Below are positions 10,395 to 22,040 of a DNA stretch of 64,000 bases, piece after piece; position 1 is the first letter of the stretch; each line of letters opens with the position of its first letter. The stretch lies in contig CM061920.1 of the NCBI GenBank assembly GCA_031002005.1, positions 115,186,095 to 115,250,094 of the forward strand, read 5' to 3'. Source of the stretch: Vandiemenella viatica (Eukaryota; Arthropoda; Insecta; Orthoptera; Morabidae). The position numbers and the translations under genes are program-made. A model generated the notes under the pieces. It saw only the letters and a list, made by a program, of their open reading frames with translations, had not been told where the DNA came from and searched no databases.

Positions 10395-11099
10395 TTCCCG
10401 AATTGTTATGAATTTTTCGGCACAATAATCTATTTCCGGGATCGTAGTGTGCTACTCGTTCCAGGTTTACAGTAGCACTGCTTCTGCAGAATCACTCTAC
10501 CTATTTCATTGTGTCGTGCACGCTGTTGTTGTGTTTGGTGTGGCTAAACTCGTTCCATTCTAAGCCTATCTACTTCATTATTATTCACTGTAAAACACAA
10601 TTTTGCCATACCAATATGAATGTTGTCATTATCTGTCTCTCGCTGGTCATCAGTGCAGTTTGCACATGAGGTAGTTTGTCGCACATTTGATTGACTTCGA
10701 CGACCTAAGTCAGGTCATCTTCTCCTTGGCATTTTAAAACAATGACAGAAAATAAAGTTCTCGCACACTGACAAACTTCCAAGTGACACTATTTTGTATT
10801 TCTAAAATCTAAATAAAAGATAATCCAAATGTTATGGATATATGTTGTCGATTCGAAATCCTTACTTATTACCATATTAAAGCACTTGCGTCAAAATGTG
10901 ATCGATGTGAACGGAGCGCATTACTGAGTAATCGGCACTGAGGAACGGAATGCTGGTAATGTTCTAAAGATGACTGAAGCTATGTATCATTAAAATAAAA
11001 CACAATATCATCTTGTAGATAGTGTTTTATTTCATGATAGTCAATTGTTTAAGGTATGCAGCACTGCCATAGAACAGTTTGTATTGGAAAAGGGCAACT

Positions 11100-11335
11100 G
11101 AAATTATGTCAGTTACGAAGGTCACAGATATCTTGGCAATCGGCTGTCCAATTTCACGGAGAAAAGTCCAAAGGTGGACAAAAATAGTGTTAGAACGGAG
11201 TCCAAACGATCACCACAAACCGAGAGGCAGACCGATGGGTTAAAGACATTCACAGGGCTTTAGGAATTAACTGGCAGAAGATCACCCAAGATCGCAATGC
11301 TTTGCTATTGCTAGACATGAGTTCATATATAGATT
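11100..11335 (+). pseudogene. LINE ORF2 C-terminal fragment
   Basis: Plus-strand pieces RRKVQRWTK...HHKPRGRPTD, then in another frame DIHRALGINWQKITQDR, fit the 'GRP..RW.DDI....G.NW...A.DR' tail seen at the end of RTE/R4-like LINE polyproteins. Short, frameshifted and non-functional. Confidence 0.5.
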
Positions 11336-11469
11336 AAATGAATAAATTTGAAAGTTTGTATTTAGTAACAATTAGATATATATGTATAAATTTTAATTAC
11401 TGTTTCATTCAATTTGTAGTTTATTGCAATGGTCTTGGATATGCAATGTTTTTGGTGATTCCGGGTTCA

Positions 11470-12015
11470 CTGGCAAAAATTAAGGGGATGTAAAGGGGAA
11501 GAGGGGTTGCATTTTTGGAAACAGTATTTAGGCAGTATTTTTCTGTATATTTTGTATTATACATGTGCAAATTTCTATCAAAAACGGATAAAATCTGTGG
11601 GTTTGTCTAAATTAGGGGGATATGAAGGGGATGAGGTGTTGCGTTTTTTGATACCATATACTGGCAGTATTTTTCAATTTGTTTTTAAGTATACGTGTGC
11701 AAATTTTGGTGGAAATTGGATTAAATCTGTGAGTTTGTTTAAATTAAAGGTTGTAAACTGCTAAAGGGGGTTGTTCTTCTGAATTATTATTTCTTAGGAA
11801 CCTTCTCTGATGCGCATTCGACAGCTCACCAAAGTTTCACTGTAATTGGATAAAAACTGTGTATTTAAGTAAATATTATTGGTAATTAAGAGGGGAGGGA
11901 AAAAAGGGGAGGATGTAAAGGCAAAGAGGAGTTGCATTTTTTGTAAACCATTTGTAGGCAGTATTTTTCAATTTGTTTTTAAGTATACGGGTGCAAATTT
12001 CCTGTTGGGTTGTTT
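11470..12015. repeat. ~140-bp imperfect tandem repeat inside the Helitron
   Basis: The block 'ggcagtatttttcaatttg', then 'aagtatacgtgtgcaaatt', then 'ggataaaatctgtg', recurs near 11531, 11661 and 11956. Each is preceded by 'aggggaagaggggttgcatttt'. Short frames here (11507-11764, 11879-12118) are products of the repeat. Confidence 0.6.
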
Positions 12016-12479
12016 AAATTATGGGGTGTTATGGGGAAGAGGGTGGTTTTTTGGATATCTTATTTCTTGGGAACCATCTCCGAAACGCTCTCTACAACTC
12101 ACCAAAGTATCACTGTAATCGGATGAACGGTTTAGGAGTGCATAGAGGACAAACAAACTCACATTGATTTTTATATATAAGGTTAAATTGTCATTTTAAG
12201 TATTTTCCTCGTAATTTTTACTTTTTTTTTTTCTTTTTCGCCGTTTAAACCTTCCCTGAACTTCCACAAATATTTCAAGATCAAAATTAGCCAAATCAGT
12301 CCAGCAATTCCCGAGTTTTAGCGAGACAAAGGAACAGCAATTCATTTTTATATATAAAGATAAATTGTCTCTGGATCACCATACGTGCTATATAAAAATC
12401 ACCAGACAATTTTTACTGTATTACATCCACCTTACTTGTTTTATCGACTTCACATACAATTTTTAATAGTAACCTTAGG

Positions 12480-12960
12480 TATGTATTAACCATATTTTCA
12501 TATGGGAAGAACAGTTTTTTTTTCTACTGGCCATGCTTTGCATGGCAGATGAAATACTTTCTGAATTTCATTTAGTGGTCTCATGCTGGTCCAGGATGTA
12601 TTAGACTGAATTACTGCTTGCAAATAATAACTATAGTGATTGACTACTACAATGTTATGACATCATTAGTGAATGTCGTTGTAGCAGAATCGCAATCTGC
12701 AGTAAACCTAATTTTTTGATATTTCGCTTAGTTCTGGAGATAATAGAAAGTCAAAAATTATTTGTAGTTATAGTTTCTTGCATCATTTTTCTTCTGGTCT
12801 ATGTCTCATTTCAAACTAACCACAACCGCCAATGTGCATGATCGCCATGTAGTTCCTTGTGGATTTGGGGATAAAAAATATTCGGGTCCAGGCTACATTT
12901 TAACCTAACAACTCAGTTTTGAGATGCAATGTCTTTAGAACTAAATGAAATATCAAAAAT
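12480..12960. repeat. outlying diverged units of the ~180-bp repeat
   Basis: 'ctggtccaggatgtattaga' (near 12588), 'tctggtctatgtctcatttc' (near 12795) and 'cgggtccaggctacatttta' (near 12885) match the landmark of the array at 6430-7620, with 'aaccacaacc' following one of them. Confidence 0.5.
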
Positions 12961-13200
12961 TTCATTCTTCATTTTCGATTTGTCTCGTTGAGTTACATAA
13001 GAAACCTAAATAAAGTTGCATCACCCTGGTTACCGAAGAATTCTTACATATTTCCTACTTACCTACTTCTGTGATCCACACATCTTAAAATTATTTAATT
13101 TTTAAGGTAAATTTCTCAGCAAATTCCTCTACAATTTATTAAAGTCTCTGACTAGATTAACATTAAAAAAATCCAATTCCCAACTCAGTGAAATAAAGTG

Positions 13201-13447
13201 ACCGAGTGTGGTGGGTGAACGGTTAACGTTCTGGCCTCGCATTCAGGAGGATGCGGGTTTGAATCCCCGTCCACACATCCAGATTTGGGTTTTCCATGGT
13301 TTCCCCAAATCACTCCAGGTGAATGCCGGGATGCTTCCTTCAAAAAGGCCATGGCCAAATTCCTTCCCATTCCTTGTCCCCAGTCCCATCCCGCCTCTAA
13401 TGACCTTAGCTGTCAACTAGGTGTAAAGCCCTAAGTAAAAAAAAGAG
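13201..13447 (+). mobile_element. tRNA-derived SINE, copy 2 (variant tail)
   Basis: Head accgagtgtggtgg, B-box-like GGTTTGAATCC (about 13256), and the body 'catccagatttgggttttcc...caaatcactccagg...atgccgggatgctt'. The tail differs from copies 1, 3 and 4: 'taatgaccttagctgtcaac' then a short A run. No clear target duplication, so older. Confidence 0.85.
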
Positions 13448-15235
13448 CTCAAGTGCCAGTTTATTGTCCTGTTTTCCTATCTATTTGCTACTTCTAAATC
13501 TTCTACCAATATCAATTAAGGGCTCATCAGTAATATATGCGGTATACATGCCCAGCACTTTGTTCACACTTCTGTATACTTCCACTGACTCAAAACTCAG
13601 ATTCTTTGTCCTATTGGATATTGATTGTGCTGAATGGTAATTTCCACCAAAAAAAAAAAAAAAAGTGCGTCCCATACTACTCCATGTTGAAACCATGATG
13701 TTTTACCCCAATTCCTTCTCATCACCCTCCCTAGTAAATGAGGAGCTTTGAAATCTCTGTCAACTATTGTGTAACATGCATCAATTGAAAAGTTTATCCT
13801 TATGGACTAAAAAAAGTATATGAAATTGACAAAATAGGTAAAAATCCAAATGCAGTACAAGTTAAATACAACGAAAATTGTCAGATTTTGGTTGGTATTA
13901 GCCAAAGTGTAGCACCAAGTATAGCTGTTGTATGAATACTGTATGCCAACACAATGTTCTTAGCGAGAGAAAAATTTATATCGAACTGGTGTACTTATAA
14001 CATTGGAATACAACTGTTACAATATTAGGCTGTTGTGCAAACCACAGTCATTAAAAAAAAACTGTTCCTTCATGCTAAAAATGTGGTTAGTACAGTCCCT
14101 AGGATTACTGTTTAAGAAAAAGTCTACATGAATTTGACAAAACAGGTAAGAGAGAAGTAATACATAGCAAATCATCAGGTTACAGAGGGTATTTGCCAGT
14201 CCTTAGCAGTCATCGTTGTGAATGTGCTCTTCCTCTTGAAGAATACGTGCTGATTTTCAAGCTGTATAAGCAGAGGTTTATAATGACGAAACGCTGCTTG
14301 GGGATAACAAGTTCAATTGTTAGCTGTGAACATGAATGCATTGCATAATCTGATACCTATCAGAGTTGCTTCTTGGTTTTGTTTAAAACTGCCACTAATC
14401 ATCTTGTATTTTACACCGTAAAAGATATGTATGGAAAGGTGAATCACAGAAATTAAAGTCACTGCTGTAGATCACTCAATACATTTTTCAAAGTTATGGA
14501 ATTTAAAAATGGTGTCAGGTTGCATAGCATTTTATCGAAGATTGAATTGGACCTCTAAAATCCCAAGTTGAAGATTCCAAGTAATTACAATAAAAGCTGC
14601 ATTCATTCCTGATTAATTTACAGAAGCCCCAAACCTTGCCAAATATTTAAAGTATGGCTTGCATAAAAAGTACAAAGTTCATCACTGTTGGCTCTAAACC
14701 AAAATAATTTTAATGTCCTTTCCTGCATAAATGTTTCTATCTCCTAACTCATCCCATGTCAAAATATTCTACTTCCCAAAAGTTATATGTTGGTGAAGTA
14801 TTTCTACTTTCATATCACCGCAATGACAGACATGGATGGAGCCTGCTGATTAACTGCCACAGTGAGGAATTTCCCCTACCCATGGGTGAGCCAACAAAAC
14901 CCGATCCTTCAAGCATGGCAGCCTTCCAGTTATCTCCTGCTTGCATCTGCACATACATTATGTTACTATTTCTATAGTTATCACAGGAACGGTATTGTGA
15001 AGTATTCCATGCATTTAGGCTTCTGCCCATTTACATGGCTCCATTGGATAAGATAGACAAAATTTTAAAAGAAGACACAGAGGGGGGAAAAAAGGGCTGA
15101 GGTTTTACCCCCAGAAAAAATCCTTTGCAACAGTTAAGGCAGGATGTAAGGCTAAGATACTGTCAGTACTGCGATAGAATCTATACTACAGTTGAGGATG
15201 ATATATGAGTTTGTTGTTAGTAAATTAAGGTACCC
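13448..15235. other. unassigned AT-rich sequence
   Basis: No gene or mobile element recognised. An A run near 13648-13665 and several short chance frames (14756-15056 on both strands) were inspected; none has a recognisable motif. Possibly intronic or intergenic backbone. Confidence 0.4.
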
Positions 15236-16805
15236 CGGATGTGTCAAGTGAGGATGTGTGTGTGGGTAACAGTGTGCAGTATCCGGTGTGGTCCCTGGAG
15301 CCATTGTGGGTTATGGCTTCCAGGCTGCAATGGTTCACTCCTGCAAGCACCCAGCGGGTTCACTTTATGATGTCCCCACTGCCAGTGGTCACCAGCTTCA
15401 CTCCTGGATGACTCACTAGCATCCACAGGCCAAGGCCGACGACCATTGAATGCACCTCAGCTGATCTAACATGAGAGTAGGTAGAGTATCCACTGGCCAC
15501 ATCACCGAGGCCATTTCACCAGCTTGGGCGACAGCACTTTCGCTGGTGGCCGCGTCCGAAGTGGTCCTCACCACAATGAAGTTCCAGTGTCCCCACCAGG
15601 ATGTATGCCAGTTTCTGCTTATGTAATAGCGTCTCAGCCCCTTGGCGCTTCCACCCACATCCTCGCCACCTTAATTTGCCAGATCATGCAGAGTAGTGGT
15701 TCCGCTGCGTCCACTCCAGGCAAGTCTCCGGATTCTGCACTGACACATTGCCCCCAGTGTCGTCCTTTTCAACAATCCAGCCTGGCATGCCGTTCCACAC
15801 AGCAGCGTGGCAGATCACAACAGCAGCCAACTAGCCCCCACACCACCGCACTTACACCAGCATTATATCCTAGTATGTCCTCATTGTACTCGTTGGTGGT
15901 TAGCTAGCATATGCACCAAAAAGTACAACCTCTCAGTAGAAATAGACCAGTCTGGATGGCCACTCTAGCATTTCAACTGGTGCCGCACACCATAGAGGTT
16001 TGCAGGATTCAGTGATTGCCACAGCTATGACTGTGAATTGCAGTGTCTCCCGGTATACGGAAGTTGTGTTGTACATCCCAGCTTTCATGCCAGGGCGCTG
16101 ACCAGCGTTCGATCCAATGTGGGTTGCCAGCAACCACGCCTTGGTATTTCCATCAATGTACTCATCGCAGAGAGTCACCAACGTACACACTGAATCAGTC
16201 GCCAGTATCTATGCAGCAGCAGGTCACCGACAGTGCACTCTGCCGACATCACACCACCACATTGAGCCGGCACTCCATCTTCTTCGGTCTGGCTGGTCAC
16301 GCCTGCTACACACAGCAGTGATTAGCCAACAAAACGTACAGGCTGATCCCTCCACCGTCTGCACTGCAGTAGTTTGCCCACAACCATGACTTTGAGGAGT
16401 GACCCAAGTGCTTCGACTGGCACCGGACACTGTTGCAGGATTCGACAGTTGCTGTTGCTGTGGCTGTGCACTGCAACGATTCCTGATGTACGGATGTTAT
16501 GCAGTGCATACCCGCTTTCACGGCGGGGCAGTGGCTGGCATTCAATCTGCTGTAAGAATGTAGGCTTTCTCGGTGAATCAGTTGCATAAAATCTTCTAGG
16601 GCTTTCCACTGCGACAGCGTGTCAGTAGCAATACATAGCGACGTTTCGGAGCCTGCCTCCGCCTGAAGATGGAGCCGGAGGCAGCCTCCGAAATGTTGCT
16701 AAGTATTGCTACTGCCGTGCTATCCCGGTAGAAAGTCGTAGAAGATTTTACGCATTCAATCTGCTGCTGGTCGCTAGCACCCATGTCTTGGTGTTTCCAG
16801 CAATG
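15236..16805. repeat. GC-richer domain with ~430-bp imperfect repeats
   Basis: The landmark GCAGGATTC recurs at 16002 and 16435 (433 bases apart) with matching context: 'ttcaactggtgccgcacac' versus 'ttcgactggcaccggacac'. The right flank continues after the hAT insertion (22041-22380), where 'cacacagcagtggttcgcta' matches 'cacacagcagtgattagcca' near 16308. Several 60-127-codon frames occur on both strands because the region is GC rich; none shows a known domain. It could be an LTR or terminal region of an unknown large element. Confidence 0.5.
16586..16752. mobile_element. ~165-bp foldback MITE, TA-flanked
   Basis: Nearly the whole element is one inverted repeat. The left arm TAAAATCTTCTAGGGCTTTC...GCAATACATAGCGACGTTTCGGAG pairs with the right arm, whose complement reads TAAAATCTTCTACGACTTTC...GCAATACTTAGCAACATTTCGGAG. 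The apex contains ctgaagatggagc. Terminal TA dinucleotides fit a Tc1/mariner-type target, but superfamily assignment is uncertain. It sits inside the ~430-bp repeat domain. Confidence 0.7.
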
Positions 16806-18347
16806 CAGGGACCGCTCTAGCGGTTTTGCCGCCTCGGACAAATAGACAAATTGCCGCCCCCTTAAGATTGTATAGAATTAAATATTTAAAAAAAATAATT
16901 AATTTTTAGTCGAATAAAATATTTAATTTTAATTTTAATAAAATCATATACTCATCAATAAACTTATTGAATTTTGATCTAGCGGCACAAAACAGACAAA
17001 TTAATTATGAAATATCTGTACATAGCCACAAATTAACCATATTTTTTCATTTTTAAATGCTATTACGGTTGGATATTATCACACAAACAATCTAAATGCC
17101 ATTATTTTGAAAATAAAACGACATTGTATCAAATACGCTAAAATCACAAAAAAAAACTTTTTTTTCTTACTTTCAGTTTGGGAATTTTTTATTACATCTT
17201 TAAATTTACTTCATCAGCAATTTCATATTCAATTGCCGAAATAGCTAAATCATTAAATTATCAATTTCTTGGTTTTCGTAAATGCTTAGCAAGGCGTAGT
17301 GTACATCTCCCAAATGAAATTTTAAAGGGTTTAATGCCTCTATCCTACTCTCCCATCTAGTGTCATTCCATGTTTTCAAAGTTGAACCCTGAACATGCTT
17401 TAAAAGTATTGCCCATCGAAAAGTAGATGCCGAAAAGAATAAATATATGTTTTGGACCATGTTGAAGAAATTAGCGGCTTCCAAGGATGTTTTTGTCGTT
17501 AATAACAAGATTGAGAGAATGGCTACTACACGGATTGTTTAATTCTAGATTGCACTCCTGCTTTATTGCCCCTCATATTGGACCCATTGTCAGTTCCTGC
17601 CATCTGTTATCCTGCAAATTTAAATCCAAGTCATTATGTTCTCCAACTATAATATCAGACATTTGTTTTCCTGTGGATCTTTCGACTGGTAAGAAGACTT
17701 AAAAGCTTTCATTAATTTTAATTTCAACATCAGGGTTAAATTTATTGGTTGAAACATATCTTATTACAAGAGTAATTTGCTGTATCTTACTAAAGTCAGA
17801 AGTACAGTTTAAAATTATGGAAAAATATTTGAATTTTTGTATTTCATTAATAACATGAGACTTTAAACTTTGATGCAGCAGATCTACCATCCCGGTTTGT
17901 ATATTTTTCCCAAGATATTGAGCTTTAGTCTCTACTTTTTGGAGCACTCAACGGACGTGCTCTTCCATAATGGGATCGTATTCAGACAGTACTTCAACTA
18001 TTTTTCAGAAATTAGCATTATTGTGTTCCAACAACTTGTCGCTTGTACCTTGAAAAACCAGACAACTTTTACCAAGCATTTTGGTAACTGCAATGATTCT
18101 TAGAAGCACCTCATTCCAATGATTTATTCCGGCATTAATAACTCTTTCAGTAGCAGCATCTACAGTTTTACAACAATTTAATCTTTCGTTCATTTCTAGC
18201 CATGATTTTTGTGCCTGAATATTATTTTTCGAAATTTCATGCTCTTTTAAAGTTTCGTCGAGGTTCTTCCAATTTTTAAAACCCTCCATTGAGAGATAAC
18301 TTACTAAACAGCCGAAAATTTTGCAACAGAAGCAGTTTTGTGAAAGA

Positions 18348-20034
18348 CTAGGCGACCCATGCGAAAATTTCGCGAAAAAAAAAAATCGGTGAAAAGTGAG
18401 GTTGAATATGATGTCACCAAAGCTGAGTCATTACTCTTCATACTCCTACTTCATTTATCGATTTTGGTTGTATATCCAGGGAGATAAATGGCTAGAGACA
18501 AAAAAAACACATTTTAGAAAAATTGACATTTTTGCCCTTTAAGGGTCAAATTACGAAAAATTCCTATCTTAAATTATAATGTTACCACGGCGGAGACCTT
18601 AATCTTTAGTATGATACCTCATTTATCTATGTTGGTTGGATATCAAGTGAGATAAATGGCACGTGACACAAAAATGCGTTATAGAAGCATTTATACTTTT
18701 CCATTTAAGGGTTGAATTCCAAAAATATTCTTTCTTAAAATATGTCGTCACCAAATCTGAGACATTACTCCTCATAATCTAACTTGATTTTTCGATTTTG
18801 GTTAGATATCCAATGAGATAAATTGCTTAATACACAAAAAATGAATTTTAGAAAAATTAACAGTTTTGCCCTTTAAGGGTTGAATTACGAAAAACTCCTT
18901 TCTTAAAATATAATGTTACCATGGCGGAGACCTTATTATTTAATATGATACCTCATTTATCTATATCGGTTAGATAATAAGGGAGATAAATCGCTTGTGA
19001 CACAAAAATGCGTTATAGAAAAATTCATACTTTTTCCCTTTAATGGTTGAATTCAAAAACAATTATTTCTTAAAATATGATTTCACAAAGCTGAGACATT
19101 ACTCCTTATAATCCTACTTCATTTATAGATTTTTGTTAGATATCCAGGGAGGTAAATGGCTCGAGATACAAAAAACGCACTTTAGCAAAATTAACATTTT
19201 TGCCCTTTAAGGGTCGAATTACGAAAAATTCCTTTCTTAAAATATAGTGTTACCACGGCGGAGACCTTAGTCTTTAATATGATGCCTCATTTATCTATAT
19301 CGGTTAGATACTAAGGGAGATAAATCGCTCGTGACACAATAACGAATTGCAAGAATATTGATCCTTTTTCCCTTTAATGGTTGAATTCAAAAACAATTAT
19401 TTCTTAAAATATGATTTCACAAAGCTGAGACATTACTCCTTATAATCCTACTTCATTTATAGATTTTTGTTAGATATCCAGGGAGGTAAATGGCTCGAAA
19501 TACAAAAAACGCACTTTAGCAAAATTAACATTTTTGCCCTTTAAGGGTCGAATTACGAAAAATTCCTTTCTTAAAATATAGTGTTACCACGGCGGAGACC
19601 TTAGTCTTTAATATGATGCCTCATTTATCTATATCGGTTAGATACTAAGGGAGATAAATCGCTCGTGACACAATAACGAATTGCAAGAATATTGATCCTT
19701 TTGCCCTTTAAGGGTTGAATTCCGAAAAATTTCTGTCTTAATATATGACGTCACTAAAGCGGAAATCTTAATCTTTAAAATGATACTTCATTAAATGATT
19801 TCAGATCGATATCCAGGGAGATAATGATTTGTAACACAGATAATAGCATTTTAGAAATATTGACATTTTTGCCCTTTAAGGGTCGAGTTCCGAAAACTCC
19901 TTTCTTATAATGTGATGTGCCCAAAGTGGGGACCATAAGCTTTAAAATGACACCTCATTCATTGATTTCGGTTAAGTATGAAGGAAGACACAGGCTTGTA
20001 ACAAAAAAATACCTTATAGAAATAATATATATGA
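18348..20034 (-). mobile_element. non-autonomous Helitron carrying a 167-bp satellite-like array, copy A1
   Basis: On the minus strand it starts TCATATATATTATTTCTATA (20034 inward) and ends with a CGCGAAATTTTCGC-type hairpin and CTAG (18348-18351). The flanks are A (18347) and T (20035). It interrupts hAT transposase sequence just before CFCCKIFG. It encodes no protein. The interior is nine or so ~167-bp units (separate entry). Same family as 39425-40441 and 57384-60000. Confidence 0.85.
18400..19960. repeat. 167-bp monomers arranged as ~335-bp dimers
   Basis: The landmark CCCTTTAAGGG (variants) recurs near 18536, 18705, 18871, 19040, 19205, 19373, 19540, 19707 and 19875, with spacings of 165-169. 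Two monomer types alternate: one with 'gctgagtcattactc...cctacttcattta', the other with 'ggcggagaccttagtc...atatcggttagat'. The dimers near 19090-19420 and 19425-19755 are almost identical, so amplification is recent relative to the rest. Confidence 0.85.
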
Positions 20035-21659
20035 TAGTAGCTAATCTCACAATATTTGCTCCCCGTTGCTTAAAATTCGTGCATAATATTTTGCGCTAAA
20101 ATGTCGACCTTCTCATTTGAAGGAAATTTGTAATAATGCAATAGTTTAAGTGGACCTTGTCTTACTAAAAAGCTTCTTACGGCGTCTCGTAAAATTCTTG
20201 GCAACAAAGTTTTAGAACGCCTTCTGTGAGTTTCACGATGGTGTCAGTTCCAATTGGTTTAGAATAGAAACTTCGTTCATTTGTTTGCTATTATTCTCTG
20301 ACGATTGTGTACTTCTTTTGTATCCCGACCTGATATTGGATTCTAAGATTTGTTTTGGTAAAACTTGAATACAGTATATTTTTTTGATTCTGCTTTTCCG
20401 CTTCCTTTCCCAACCTTCTTTTTTTGTACTGGTAACCAGATAGTTTTCTTTGACCGTGAGACATTTTGGAAGAGGCACGTACGTAAATCAAACAATGTAC
20501 ACTATAAAATAATATAAAAAGTAAATATTTATCCTTGTTCTAAATAAGCTAAAACCATAACCAAGATAAATTATTCTCAGTCGATATAAAAAAAATATAT
20601 ATGCACAACACAAAATATTTTCCATACCCTGTGAACATAAAGAAAATCTAGTGTTACTACACGGTCAAAGCTTATTCGCGTGAGATACAATCCGTAAATT
20701 TGCTGCAAATACGGAAACCGTGTATACAGAATGGCAATTTCTGTAGGCTTAAACAGAATACGTTCCAAGTTCACAAACAAACAAACAAAAAAATGATGTT
20801 GTGGAGTGATTGTCGCGCAATGCACTTATTAAACCAACTGACAAAGTTATTCACATTCACTAAAATAGTTAATGAATTTCCTTTTGTTGAAACGGTTTAC
20901 AAATGCAGCAATTAGCGTATCTGGCAACCGCATTCGTATATATAATATGCAACATGGGTTATTATATATTAGCAATTAACATTCGAAATTGAATATATTA
21001 ATGGTATGTGAAGTAACTAATCGGTAATCAGCAGCTGTTAATATTATTTATTTATTAATGATTGTAAGTACTGTCCCACACCCACTAAACTACAGTATTT
21101 TCACAAGCGATCAAAGCTAGGGTATGTAATTTAACCCAACCATAACACTTTCAATGCCTGTATCTAATTTATACAACAAATCTGTGAGACTCGGATTACG
21201 AGAGAAATTATTATGCAAATTATTCCATTTCTAAAAACTAAAATCCATATTGATTTGGCTCATCAATTCAATAAAATAAATACTCAGCATCTCCCGCCAA
21301 GCACTATCGATTCCATATATTAGAGGTTAACTGCAATTGCGTGTCTAGTAACTTGTGGGCAGTATAACGTCAGAATCTGTGCAGGTAGCCGAGGTCAGGT
21401 GTAACAGCCCCCACCTACCGCGTTTCTGTTGTGCGCTTTTATCATTGTGCGCTTATGTCGTTGTGCACTTGTGTCATATATCCAACTAAATAACAGTTTA
21501 ATCATAGATGTACTTACCTTTAGAAATTATGAAATCCTGAATTTTATGAACTTCCACTTATCACTAATAACGTAATAGTAAGACTAATGCTGTTGTGTAA
21601 TGAAACCACTTTTATAATTAGCAATAATAAGAAAGTTGAGACAACAAAAGTCGAAACAG

Positions 21660-21840
21660 CATTCTACTCGTATGCTAAGGCCCAATTCACACAGAAGAGA
21701 CGTGGCGCGGACTTCGGGCTGAGACATGGCGCGGACGCGGCGCATTTCGAAGTTGCTCCTATGACGCAATTCACACAGAGGCGGCTGGACAACGATGCGC
21801 CCCTTTGAGGTCCTCGCTCCGTCTCTTCGAAGTCTCTAGG
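21660..21840. repeat. short direct repeat, possible MITE remnant
   Basis: 'caattcacacagaagagacg' (near 21682) and 'caattcacacagaggcggct' (near 21768) are direct repeats about 86 bases apart in a GC-rich island inside the hAT. No matching inverted end was found. Confidence 0.3.
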
Positions 21841-22040
21841 GGCGCACCCAAATAGCTAAGAACTGTAAGTTTTTAACGAACGAAAAAATTGGTATGTGGA
21901 TTTTTTTTTTTTTTTTGTAATTGGGTATATAACACATTAATACCATTAATATTTTTCTTAGATTTACAGCCGAAATGGCGCCCCTAAATTTTAGCGCCCA
22001 GGGCAAATGCCCGGTTTGCCACCCCCTAGAGTGGGCCCTG

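Larger units (their letters stand above)
9934..12360 (-). mobile_element. Helitron, internally rearranged
   Basis: On the minus strand the 5' end is TCTTTATATATAAAAATG (from 12360) and the 3' end is ...cgaagttcaccgggtcatCTAG (9934-9937). It sits between A (9933) and T (12361), without target duplication, as Helitrons do. The conserved 5' leader (gaattgctgttcctttgtctcgc) is typical of arthropod Helitrons. It contains a fragment of the Helitron protein (10085-10275), a LINE tail (about 11100-11335) and ~140-bp repeats. A second Helitron-like 5' end lies inside at about 12182. Confidence 0.8.
17180..20470 (-). pseudogene. hAT transposase, ZMYM1-like with TTF zinc finger, broken
   Basis: Reading the minus strand in order: a basic lysine-rich start (MSHGQRKLSGYQYKKRR near 20465-20400) typical of this family. 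Then, after the Helitron, CFCCKIFG (near 18335-18310) and MEGFKNWKNLDETLKEHE (18289 on), which form the TTF-type zinc finger block of ZMYM1-like hAT proteins. Then WNEVLLRIIAVTKMLGK...FQGTSDKL (DUF4371 start), KFKYFSIILNCTSDFS (near 17830, the RNase H-like 'FSVILDCTPD' block, with the family Asp replaced by Asn), and NTRWESRIEALNPLKF (17380-17320). Stops and frameshifts separate these blocks. Confidence 0.8.
16806..22040 (-). mobile_element. hAT transposon (ZMYM1-like type), interrupted by a Helitron
   Basis: The ends are inverted: CAGGGACCGCTCTAG (16806) and the complement of CTAGAGTGGGCCCTG (ending 22040), both followed inward by a 'gccgcc...g.caaa' type subterminal block. AGCAATG lies at 16799-16805 and 22041-22047, consistent with an 8-bp hAT target duplication with one ambiguous base. 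The transposase is on the minus strand and broken. A 1687-bp Helitron (18348-20034) sits inside. Confidence 0.85.

Noticed and set aside
15416..16841. Long frames on both strands (for example 15524-15907, 16306-16609) as protein-coding genes
   Set aside because: Frames overlap on opposite strands in a GC-rich repeat; no domain, splice or codon pattern supports coding.
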